Shown here piece by piece: positions 22,801 through 32,731 of a stretch of DNA of 64,000 bases. Each line of letters starts with the position of its first letter. Position 1 is the first letter of the stretch. Below the pieces are notes generated by a model. That model did no database searches. It was given only the letters and a program-made list of their open reading frames with translations, and was not told the DNA's origin. The translations under genes were made by a program, and so were the position numbers. This DNA is from Ditylenchus dipsaci (taxonomy: Eukaryota > Nematoda > Chromadorea > Rhabditida > Anguinidae). The DNA is taken from positions 124,001-188,000 of the forward strand of contig SADC01000923.1 of assembly GCA_004194705.1 (NCBI GenBank), given 5' to 3'.

Positions 22801-22952
22801 AAGTTTTCAAAAGTAGAGGTAAAAAAGTATAGGACCCTAAGCGGGAACGAACTTTTTTCACCTACACTATATCGAGAGTAGACTGTACTTACAATATTTG
22901 ATAAAGGGAATTAATGTGCTAAAGTCAAGTTCAATGTCTCCGCCAAGAAACT
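19856..22952 (-). CDS. MAM-domain secreted or membrane-anchored protein
   Basis: Seven exons are read on the minus strand: 22952-22893, 22437-22222, 22170-21908, 21861-21750, 21591-21263, 20881-20799 and 20749-19856. The first MAM-like module has FDTLGTEPCRWRNE, DELDWFRAKN, ISFRYWTSPWTQLRVCTR and GGVVVLDDITY. The second has CTFDPYAQQECLNKV, DWRISEQPLG, FAYAKGQGSK, LEFCYYIAA and YVGLDSIRLLD. The arrangement with YWTSP and VCTR resembles MAM proteins I associate with nematodes. A Ser/Thr/Pro-rich tail of about 270 residues follows and ends in a hydrophobic LMLMFLMVLLSMM, either a GPI signal or a membrane anchor. MAM domains mediate adhesion. The G-run at 21416-21418 lacks one base. The signal-peptide exon upstream of 22952 is not certain. 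Polyadenylation signal AATAAA lies near 19805. Confidence 0.8.
20910..21131. mobile_element. Foldback MITE, GGYCCTATTCACC ends, in a MAM-gene intron
   Basis: The ends are GGTCCTATTCACCTTTAGGG and the inverse of GGCCCTATTCACC. Just inside, TTTTTGCCTTGGTCCCC is followed by a spacer and the inverted GGGGACCAAGGCAAAAA. No 8-bp TSD is evident, so the exact bounds are less sure. Confidence 0.7.
22489..22885. mobile_element. pogo/Tigger MITE in MAM-gene intron 1
   Basis: The ends are CAGTCTACTCTCGATAGAG and the inverse CTATATCGAGAGTAGACTG followed by TA. The inner CGCCTAGGGTCCGACAC and its inverse match the copy at 6604-7028. It lies wholly within an intron, so the gene is not disrupted. Confidence 0.82.
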
Positions 22953-24370
22953 CTGACAAAAGTACACTGCTTTAGATAAAACTTCATTTAATATTTGAAA
23001 CCCACTTTGTAAATCTAAATCTAGTGCAAATACAACAAAATATGATTGGATAGATAGGATATGAAATTTAAAGCAGCTTTTTGCGACACTTAACATTCAT
23101 GTATTCAATATTGCCTCATTACACAAATGAGCAGCTAAACAAGCAGTTGTATAAATAAACTACATTAGTTTACGGACAATTAGAAATGAACAGAGGAAAT
23201 ACATATGACCTTTGAAAATTTGCAAACAAGGATAGAATACTCAGAATATGAGTGTTAATCCACTTTTATTTCTAGAAAATGATGTTTATTTTAGGAACCA
23301 CTTATGTATCTCTGTTTACATTTTCAATTCATTTGTTTTTTTAACTGTAGCAGCTATTGTTTAGAGAGTTTTATTCACACAGATAGTTGATGGCACAAGG
23401 TCAGTGGCCTAGGTGCAGGGTGGGTCATCTTTTTGTCGGATTTTGTTATGCTAATATCTTCGAATTTATTGTGTCTCAATCAGTTATGGGTAAGCAGGGA
23501 ATTTTCGCCCCAGCACCACCTTATCAAGGCGGAGGCGTTTTTAAGCTGTCATAAAACTTCGACGCAATTCTTGGTTATTTTTTATTGAAATTCGAAAATT
23601 GAAGCCTCCTTGCAAAGTTTGGGACAAATAGAGAGGCTCCGAAGCGCCCATACCCCACCAACTCCCGTATTTTGCCTTCGCATCGCCCCGCGACCCGGAC
23701 TACTTTTATTCGCAGGCCGGCACCACCCACGCCCCTAAGTAAACCAGGCCACTGACCAGTGCCGCCAACGCACCGGCGGGTGGTGCAAACCCATCACTGG
23801 TATCAACGAAATCTTTTTTTTATTAGATAGAAGAGATGATAGGCAACAATGTGACACCAAACATGCATAACAAACCTTTATTCCAGCATCAGAAAGAATG
23901 CTATGGAAAAAATAGAATAACGTGAAAACAACATACTTTTCCATTACCATATTCTCCTTAATTATGCTCCGAGGGGTGTAACCCCCTTAAAATCGGAAAA
24001 TTTTGAGATCGATCTTTGTATTCTCAAGTAGTCAAGCAAAATCTAAACATTTAAAAGTCTATTAGATAAAAGAGATAATATCGGATAAAAAATAAGTTCC
24101 TTATTAATATGGATGCACTGTCTACCGTCTCTTGTCCCACACTTCTGTCGCGGCCAAAGCTATCACTATATTATCTTACTTGTTGTATATAGTGTTGGTA
24201 AAATATAATTATGATGTGTGTGTAGTTCACTGAGGTGGATGGATGGTCAAGTACAAGTACATGGGCGAGTTCAAGATCAAGGCCGAGGAAAGCAATGGAG
24301 GGTCCATGGGAGTAGTTTTGGAGAGCGCTGCCTCAGGGCAGCGCTGATATGAAGACTTAGCTGGAAATAG
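22953..24370. other. No gene seen; inverted repeat at about 23393-23765
   Basis: GGCACAAGGTCAGTGGCCT at about 23393 and its imperfect inverse near 23745-23765 bound a foldback-like block. Its interior contains GC-rich GCATCGCCCCGCGACCC. No TSD is seen. The remainder is AT-rich without plausible exons. Confidence 0.4.
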
Positions 24371-24372
24371 TA

Positions 24373-24615
24373 TACCGAAAACCTCTAATAATTACCCACC
24401 CCATGATTCAAAATTGTTTTCTTGGCACTGTGCTATTGGCCACACTTTTGATAGCTTCCCATAGGTAAGTTACCACTCATTTTGTAGCCAGTAAAATGCG
24501 CTACCAAATATATGACAACTTGCTCGATATGAGTCTTCAAAGGTGGGTCAAAAACACAACGCCACAAACGAGTTTTTTAAATTAGGGGTGGGTAATTATT
24601 AGAGGTTATACGGTA
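24373..24615. mobile_element. MITE of the ACCGTAT family
   Basis: The ends are TACCGAAAACCTCTAATAAT and the inverse ATTATTAGAGGTTATACGGTA, with TACCCACCCC just inside both ends. Confidence 0.7.
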
Positions 24616-24678
24616 CAATGAACAAAGTAGTACTTACCGTCGTACACACTCATTTGGGCGAAATTTTCGGGTGAAAAT

Positions 24679-25520
24679 CATGGTTCGCCAAAACAGCAAA
24701 ATTGCTGAAATGCAGCAAAATCTTTGGCGTTTTGTACTAACCGAAAAACAGCAAAAACGCAGCAAAATTTTTGCTACCTTTTTGCTGCGTTTTTCTTGCA
24801 TCTGATTTTGTTTTGCTTTTGTTCCATTTTTACTCGTTCTTGTCGTATTCTTTAAATATTTCGATCTTGTTGTCTTCTAAAAACATTCCGACTATAAGAA
24901 CTACGACAATTAATTCTTGATGAAGCCTGCAAAGGTTACAGGGTGGCCAAAAATTCGGGAAATTTTGAAACTTTTTAATTATAATTTTTTTTGCAAATTT
25001 TTCCCACTGTTTTTAGACACATACTTTGTATTGAAGAGCTCCTAGGTAGCTTAACTATTGTCATCGACTTTCCTGTGGAAATCGGTGAGAAATCGGTCGA
25101 GCATGTTGATACGATAAAAATGTATTTCGGTGTTAAAAATTAAAGACCATGCTCTCGGTGGTCTCGTGGTCCTCCCGCCAATTCAAATTTTTTCCTAATC
25201 GTTGGATTTAGATACGAAATTTTTATTGAGTTTCTAACAAAGCCTAATCTAAGATTAAGCTTTAACCTTGTTTCGTTAAAAACCAACTAAAAAATTGGAA
25301 CAGACAATCAATTGCTTTTCGTTATGTTATTGCTGTTATGCTTTGCAAAAAATAAAGATAAAATGCAAGAAATGAAACATGAATTCAGAAAACATGGATG
25401 TAGAAAGAATTCAGCAAAAACGGAGCAATAATTTTTCTGCGTTTTTGCTGTTTTTTGAAATTCTAATTTGAAATACAAATTTGCCGTATTTCAGCAATTT
25501 TGCTGTTTTTACGAACCATG
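24679..25520. mobile_element. hAT-type element with CAGCAAAA repeat arms
   Basis: The TSD is GTGAAAAT / GTGAAAAA (24671-24678 and 25521-25528, 7 of 8). The ends are CATGGTTCGCCAAAACAGC and its inverse CGAACCATG. The arms repeat CAGCAAAAACGCAGC. The middle, about 24950-25310, contains another repeat related to 53151-53376. No transposase is recognised. Confidence 0.72.
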
Positions 25521-25675
25521 GTGAAAAATCCGAAATCTAAAATACAGAATTAGTAACTGGTGTACCAAAAGTTTGGAACCGACTTTTGAACTCATCATTA
25601 AAAGTAAAAAGTTTGCTACAATAAAATTTCAAAACGTAGGTTTTGTAGCTCTGCTCACTCGAATAGCTTATGAAG

Positions 25676-26586
25676 CTTTTTGGAATATTTCAAAATAGTC
25701 ATCATTTTGGTGCAAAAGTAGTATATGAAAGGGGATTCTGGACCACTCATTCACGAAATTTTTTCGGTCAATAAAAACAGATGATTTACGCATAAAAACA
25801 AATATTCAGCATATATGTGATTAATTTCAAGTAAAAAAAGCTATAGTTTTTTATGAATTTGTGAATGAAATTTTTATGCATTAAATCACATTTGTGTTTT
25901 TATGAATATAAGCATTTTTTTCTGTTGTTCAAAAATAATTTATAAAATATAGTTTTTTCATTCACATTCAAAATAAATCAATATATGCTGAATATTTGTG
26001 TTTTATGCGTAAATCATCTGTTTTTATTGACCGAAAAAATTTCGTGAATGAGTGGTCCAGAATCCCTCTTTCATATACTACTGCAAACACTTATGAAATC
26101 ATTTTAAAAGTGACAAGCATTTTCCTCCCCTTAACTGGTCAAAAGTTTAATTTAGGGCTAGAGCTTTAGCAACGTTTTAACACTGTGTTGTAGCGCAGTT
26201 CAAGAGAAAAAAGATCCATTTTACAGAACAGTTTCCGAAAATCTGAGTGTTGAGATATGACTTTTTGGAAAAAATAATTTCTTTCAAAAAGACCGAAATC
26301 CAACTTTTTTCAAATTTTCGGATTTTGCACCGTCTTTTTTGAAAGAAATTATTTTTTCCAAAAAGTCATATCTCAACACTCAGATTTTCGGAAACTGTTC
26401 TGTAAAATGGATCTTGTTTCTCTTGAACTGCGCTACAACACAGTGTTAAAACGTTGCTAAAGCGTCTAGCCCTGAATTAAACTTTTGACCAGTTAAGGGG
26501 AGGAAAATGCTTGTCAACTTTTTAAAATGATTTCATAAGTGTTTGCACCGAAATGATGACTATTTTGAAATATTCCAAAAATTTCT
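25676..26586. repeat. Long nested palindrome
   Basis: The outer arms start TTTTGGAATATTTCAAAATA on the left and end with its inverse near 26580. The right half, 26086-26548, is itself a palindrome with arms of about 215 bp that match almost base for base (for example CCTCCCCTTAACTGGTC). A separate foldback element, 25717-26082, interrupts the left arm and is flanked by GCAAA on both sides. The matching right arm provides the uninterrupted sequence. Confidence 0.85.
25717..26082. mobile_element. Foldback element inserted in the palindrome, GCAAA TSD
   Basis: The ends are AGTAGTATATGAAAG and its inverse. The arms of about 130 bp read GGACCACTCATTCACGAAAT on the left and inverted on the right. 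GCAAA is duplicated at 25712-25716 and 26083-26087. The superfamily is not assigned. Confidence 0.75.
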
Positions 26587-27168
26587 TCTCTGACACGTGT
26601 GAGGTACAATAGCGAGGGGGCAGCAATCAGAGGAAATACTCAGCTCTTAAGTCGATTTAGCAAAATAAAATAATTTCGCTCTACGAATGAAATCCACTCC
26701 TCTTTTATGTTATTCACATCATTTATGTTTTATATAAATAGTTTGCAATAAAACTATTTAGTAATTCATTGAACCCTTTTATGTCCCACTCGTGTTTGTT
26801 TTTGTCTGCAAGCCTTTCCTTTTTAAGGATGAAGCAGACATTTCTGTTTTATCTCTCTCATTTAACAACAAGAGATGAGTTCCAAACGACAAGATGGAAA
26901 ACAAATGGCTGTCAGTAAACAGACATTTTTTCTATTCTTTCCTTCAATAAAATTTTAAATTTATATATTCATTAACCCTGACTTCATAGGTTGAATAAAT
27001 TGGGTAAGCTATAAATCTCAACCACTAGGCTTGTAATAAATAAATATTTTCTTCCAGCTTTTTTGAGCCGAAAATTTAGTTTATTTAGAATTTTTTGGTT
27101 TTTTTCTAAACATTGACATTCTTAATGCCTGAATTTGTATAAGAAAAAAAACTTTTGAATCTATTATA

Positions 27169-30100
27169 ATGGTGCTTATTTGGCAGTTTAATAAGCGAAA
27201 GAAGAAAAAGGAAACGCCTTTGGATGTATGTTTAAAGACTTCACTCTTGTTCTCTTTAAATGACTAACTTCGACTTGAAATCAATTTTTACTAAACGATT
27301 TGTATTTTTGAGCGTCTGTCTTTAAAAGTTGAATACTGTCAGAAGTTTAATAGTGACATTAAATATTTGTGTTTTAGGTAAACCAAAGGTTACCTGAATC
27401 TCCTCAAGTTGAAACGCGAGGGTTCAAAATGCTGTTCGTAAGCAGAATCAAGAATTCCATAATAGTCGTAAGTTGCGTTCTTTTGTATATTTAACCATAA
27501 TTGTAATGTATAGTAAAAGTGGGGAGACGATTTGGCGGCAGAAAATTCGATGACGGAAAATTCAGCTGTAATTAAGATTTAATATTAAAATACGACACTT
27601 GGGTCTGATACTTTTTTTTACCCCGATTTTTAAATTTTTTCGCCAGTTGTGTTTGACAATCTGGTCACAAACGATTTTGCCGATCGTTTTCAGAAATTTA
27701 AAATTCTTTTTCTTAAAAAGCAAATGCTCGACTTAAGGACAGGATTTTTCAAAAATTCTTGTCCTTGAATCGAGTTTTTGCTTTTTAAGAAAAAAAACTC
27801 GAATTTCTGAAAAACGATCGGTAAAATCGTAATCCTTGCGATAGTTAGGACCAGGCTGTCAAAAACAGTTGGCAAAAAATTTAAAAAAACCGAGCTGAAA
27901 AGGTGTCGGACCCAAGGGGGACGGACTTCTGTCCTTAAATCGAAAGTTCAAAAAAGTTGGGCTACCCTGTAAAATGTAAAACAGATTAACTTTGAAGTAC
28001 AATTGGATGTATTTAAAACACAGTTCTCGAAAATGGACTGTAATATGGAATTTTAGGCTTCTCCTTTTCTACTACATCTTTTCATGGTAGTGGCAGTGGG
28101 AGTCTACACTGTAGCTGGAGCTTATGTGATGCGCTATTTGGAAAACAAAGAAATCAACCGGTAAAATTTCCTTCCAATCTAAGTGTTTACTTCTACTTTT
28201 AAGACTCAACATCCAAAATGGTCACAACAGTGAAGCAAAGTCAAAAAGAGGTTTACTTTTAGTATTTTTGCACCTCACGACTGATACAAGTTTTTAAAGA
28301 CATAAGCGATGTAATTGTTACTGGAAGTGAGCTTGCGTTGATCGCTCAAAGCGTAATACAACTCAAAGCATTTTGCTTTAATGTGTATAAATTTATTTTG
28401 ACTACAGGTCCATCCCTGCCTCGAAAAAGCAATGGAAAGTATTAAGAGTCTCACTCAGTGCAATGCTAGTGATCTAGAAAAAATTTCTATAACCTCAATT
28501 GATGACTGCTACAGAAACGCCAAAATTTCCATTAACCACACAGAAGTATATAGGGCAGGTTATGCTAATGGTTAGATTTTAATTTGGAATTTTTTAAACC
28601 CAATATCAGCAAATTTTGGTTATTAACATATTACTGTGTAAACACAGGGTACGGTCTGAAAATGTTGAAAAAAGTACACTTGGCGAAAAAGGTATAATAT
28701 AGTCATTTTTCGACAAAAATGCCATTTTTTCTACTGTTTATTGATTTTCGAGCACAAAACGAAAATTTTTGACGTGAAACCTCCAAAAATGAAAAAAATA
28801 ATAATTGTGGTAAAAAAATTAGAAATCTTTTTGAAAATTACATTTACGTACAGTCGCCTCTTGATATAGTGACACCATTTTTTGAAAAAATGGATGTCAC
28901 TATATCGAGAGGCGCGGGTCTTCTCGGCAAAGCTTTTGTCATTTCCGAAAATGACCAGCAGAATCGGAATCCTTGCGAATTTTCGCCCTGGACTGACGAA
29001 TCACTTTTGGCAAGAGTCGTCAAAAAAGAAGGTAAAAAAAGTGTCGGACCTTAGGCGGGAACGAACTTGCGCGGGAACGAAAAGTATTCTTAGTAGCTAA
29101 AGAAACATCGTATTTAAAGAGCTCAAAATTAGAAGCTACTTTACAAATAAACTTTACAACGAAAATTCGACCAAAAAATTATTTCGACCAAAAAAGCCAA
29201 CAATTAAATCTCTTAACAGTATTTTTTAGGAAAAAACTTCATTTACTAGAAATTTTAAGATCAACCTGAAAGCTTTGAATTGACTACTCAAACGTCTCAA
29301 AACACTTGGGATTTTCCGAATTCTCTCATATTCGCTTTTACTGTTATTACTACCATTGGTGAGCCTACTTAAATTCTTTACACAAAGCATAATGGTTTAA
29401 ATCTAAGTTATGGTCATATTGCTCCAGAAACCTTGGCTGGTCGTATTTTTGTGTAGTCTTTGGCTTGCTAGGCATTCCAATGGCTCTGCTCACCATTGCA
29501 GACATAGGAATGTTTTTGAATAGACTAGTCAAAAAAGTCGTCCAATTGTATGGACAATCCAAATCCCTCATTATCAATTATATTGAGAAATGGGGCAGAA
29601 AGCCAAGCCAAGATGCAGAATGTATAGAAGAGGATAAATCTGTAATTTTCTGTTTCTCTTACCTATTCAAATTCGAAACTTAATTGCATTAAGGCTGCTT
29701 CTCCAAATGAGAATACACCTTCAGTTGAAAAACCCAAAGATGAGCATGAAAGGTAATTTTGTAACTGATTGATTTTATTTTTTTACGATGCTCAAATTTT
29801 GCGGGCTGTTTCGGTTTGGGGTTGGAGAGTATGCCCATTTTCACTATATTTACTTACTAGGGTCCATACCTGCACGGGCGCCGGCGCCGGCGCCGGGCGC
29901 CGGGCGCCGGCCTGGCTAAAAAATCTTAACAGTCGGGCGCCGGCGCCCGGCGCCACTTCAGCTGCGGCGCCGGCGCCTGAATGTTAAGATTTCAGCTGTC
30001 TTGACATGTTTTAGTAAATTCAAAATTTTCTCATTTTTTGCAGACAAGTTATTTTTAATCTTATAGTAAATTGAGGGGTCATTACCTCTTGAAAGTGATC

Positions 30101-32731
30101 CTTTCAAGTTTTGGCAAGGACATAGTCAGGCAAGATACAAAAATACTTAAAAAATATATATACAAATTGTATGCATACCCATCTTTGACAAAAATAGTCA
30201 ATGATTTATTAGCTATTCCCGCAAGTACTGCAGCTGCTGAGCGTATGTTCAGCATAACAGCTATGTTGACAGCCGGCAGAAAAAGCTCCACTGGCCCAGT
30301 ACTTTTAAAAAGCAAAACAATGCTTGTTTATAACCGCAACATGATAAATTTTTAATTTCTCATAATTGTTGCTATTCCTAATACAAAAAATTTCTATTTA
30401 AAAACATAAAATGTTAGATTAGTCTTTGTTACATTTATTATTTTATTTACAAAATGGCTTGATGCCGGCGCCTGGCGTATTTCCTCTTTTAGGCGTCGGC
30501 GCCGGCGCCGGCGCCGACGCCCGGCGAATTAATTGTGGCGCCGGCGCCAGGCGCCGATTTTTAGTAGACCCGGCGCCTGGGTCGGCGCCGGCGCCGATTT
30601 TTCTCAGCGTGCAGGTATGCTAGGGTCTGCAGTTCTGCGTTCGGGAACATTAGTTGTTCGGACACTATTCCTGTGGTTCGGAAACATTGGTGGTTTATGT
30701 ATATTAATAGTTCGGGTAAAAAATTGTTCGAGTGCATTAATGGTTAGGGTAGATCATCCACCTCACTTGTGAACCCACTCGCCCACTCTCGCCTACCGTC
30801 GCCTATCCTCGCCTACCTAACGTACATCTGACCTGGTCTCCAGGGTGTACGTTATATCAAAGTTTGACTGTAGAGATTCCACCTGAACACTAACTATCCT
30901 ATCTGGCTACCTACCCACCCTAACTGGCATTTACCTACCCCCCCCCTCCCTAACTGGCCATTTACCTACCCTACCTGGCAGAAAGGTGGCTTGAAAGAAA
31001 GAAAGCCAAGATGTTGTACTTGAGGGCTCCGCAGAGACATCCGACATTAGCTCGCCAAAAATGGCAGAAAGTGGGCTCGAAGACAAAAATCCACCTTAAA
31101 TTCAGGCTAAAATTCACCACCACCAATTTGGAGGCAAGGAAATTTTTTTCAGAAGCAATTTCAATTATACGTGTTGTGCTTTAAAGAAAGCCAAGATGTT
31201 GTACTTGACGGTTCCGCAGAGATATCCGACATTAGCTCGAAAAAAATGGCAGAAAATTAGACTTAAACACAAACGTGTGACACACGCCCGTCCCAACTAT
31301 ATGGGATTGAACCACTAAAGTTATCATGATTACCATGATCAACTTTGATGATGAAAAATCGGCGTCGAACTTTTCGACCAGAAACAGTGTACCGCGCCAA
31401 TGAAACGTGTGAAATTCTGATTGCCGTCGACATGAAAACTTTTGTTTTAGATCAGGAAAGGAATCCTTGACATTGGGGCTGATATTCTACTATACTTGTT
31501 TATCGGCTCAGCTGTGATCAGCATTTATGAAGTGGACATGGACTTCTTCAAGGCTCTATACTTTAATTATGTGACCATAACAACCATTGGCTTGGGAGAT
31601 GTGGTGCCTAAAAGTCACAATTACTTGCTTTTCACTTTTATTTACATAACAATTGGGCTGTCTTTAACTACTATGGTAATTATTGTTTGCAAAAAAACTT
31701 TAATTCATATTGCCCAGTTTTAGGCAGTCGAAATTGCAGCTGATTACCTTAAAAGCTCCATTACTTTGGAAGAAAAGTAGGGAATGTAGCTTCGCAAGAT
31801 GTCTGGTTTGGAGGCAAAAGTAAGAAGTTTAATAAAAGGAAGCAATTATTTTTTAACTTTTAGAATGAAACTAAAAAATTTGATAAAACATTTGGGTGAT
31901 CAATTAAATGTGCCTGTTGAGGAGCTGGAGCACCTAAATATAGACCAGTTTGTGAATTCAGCTCTGCAAGTGGCAGACGGACAGGTTGAGACATTAGAGT
32001 AAGTGATAGGGCATAAAACTGACATACAGCCCACTCTCGCTAACGCGCCACCCCTAGAAACCGGCTTTAGGGTGGCGGGTTATCGAAGGTGGTGAATTAG
32101 CGAGTATAAAGTTTCTTGGTTTTTTAGTGGCCAACTAATTCGGGCAAAAGGTGACGGGTTATCAATAGACGGGCTATATCAAAAGTGGCAGGTTAGCGCG
32201 AGTGGACTGTACTCACTAATGAATAATGTCTGCACCAAAAAATTAAACTCAAGTTTATAAAACGCTTATGTAAAAACTGAATAGCACGGGATGCACCGCC
32301 TCCCGCTTGGATCATTGCTTAATCATGGGCAGATAAATTAAAAATTTGGTCCTAGTATTTTATAGACGTCCGACAACTGACTATAGCTCAAAGACATTCA
32401 AAATTTTAGCATTTAGGCAGAAAGAGCTCATAAAAACTAATTTGTAAAACATTAGTAAATTAAACATTTTTTTAAATAAAAAATTTTGTTTCTAAGACAG
32501 TCAGAAAAATTGTCTTATCGAAGGAGTTCAGGAAGTAAGAAGTTTTTTTAGCAAACTTTTATAATTGTGAGAATTATGAGTTAGTCAAGCCGTTTTATAA
32601 CAGACATATGTTTTTACAGATCTTATTATATTGTGGTTTTATAGACAAAAACTGAAGACCGGCCTATCTCTTTCAGTGACATCCGCAAAGAAGTCGACTC
32701 ACGCAATATTGAATTTGCAGATGATGAATAA
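27169..32731 (+). CDS. Two-pore-domain (K2P, TWK-like) potassium channel
   Basis: K2P channels carry background K+ current across the plasma membrane. The exons are 27169-27225, 27378-27467, 28057-28160, 28204-28250, 28408-28570, 29260-29358, 29408-29641, 29694-29752, 31451-31675, 31724-31819, 31864-31998 and 32645-32731. M1 is VGVYTVAGAYVMRYLE. An extracellular cap with Cys and N-glycosylation sites follows. Pore 1 is FAFTVITTIG. The M2 region is FGLLGIPMALLTIADIGMFL. M3 is YLFIGSAVISIYE. Pore 2 is VTITTIGLGDVVP. M4 leads into a cytoplasmic LHYFGRK motif typical of TWK channels, then an acidic tail. Single-base losses in homopolymers occur near 29446, 31751 and 32646, and one near 28245. Introns contain Tigger, hAT and other elements. 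AATAAA lies near 32797. Confidence 0.88.
27597..27968. mobile_element. Tigger-like foldback remnant in K2P intron 2
   Basis: It contains GTCTGATAC and GGTGTCGGACCC near opposite ends, with inverted GATCGTTTTCAG and CTGAAAAACGATC around a centre at about 27745. The termini are decayed. Confidence 0.55.
28851..29085. mobile_element. Tigger MITE, 3' truncated, in K2P intron 5
   Basis: TA precedes CAGTCGCCTCTTGATATAG. A central palindrome (TAGTGACACC and its inverse) follows, then GGTGTCGGACCTTAGGCGGG. The final inverted terminus is missing. Confidence 0.65.
29865..30619 (+). mobile_element. hAT deletion derivative with GGCGCC-rich arms, in K2P intron 8
   Basis: The perfect 8-bp TSD CTAGGGTC (29857-29864 and 30620-30627) flanks ends CATACCTGCACG and its inverse. 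Both subterminal regions are dense GGCGCCGGCGCC repeats in AT-rich surroundings. The centre keeps the C-terminal transposase segment. It is inserted within a K2P intron on the coding strand. Confidence 0.92.
30071..30355 (+). pseudogene. hAT transposase C-terminal dimerisation domain
   Basis: An open frame of 94 codons contains YPSLTKIVNDLLAIPAST, AAAERMFSI and LLKSKTMLVYNRN. This is the hAT C-terminal dimerisation signature, in which an IPAS-A-S/A-ER-x-FS core follows a YP-L motif. The catalytic and BED parts are absent, so it is a fragment inside the element at 29865-30619. Confidence 0.88.
30996..31265. repeat. Direct repeat pair of about 85 bp in K2P intron 8
   Basis: Positions 30996-31080 and 31182-31265 are about 90% identical (AAAGCCAAGATGTTGTACTT, then CATCCGACATTAGCTCG). 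The spacer is about 100 bp. No coding sense is seen. Confidence 0.75.
32027..32209. mobile_element. Short Tigger-type MITE in the last K2P intron
   Basis: TA flanks the ends CAGCCCACTCTCGCTAACG and GTTAGCGCGAGTGGACTG. The inner CGCCACC and GGTGGCG are inverted. It is 183 bp long. Confidence 0.75.

Noticed and set aside
22489..22885. Disruption of the MAM gene by a Tigger element
   Set aside because: The exons at 22952-22893 and 22437-22222 join in phase with the element wholly inside the intron.
29769..30772. Gly/Ala/Pro-rich frames in the GGCGCC arrays
   Set aside because: They are translations of the GC-rich transposon arms and overlap the element boundaries.
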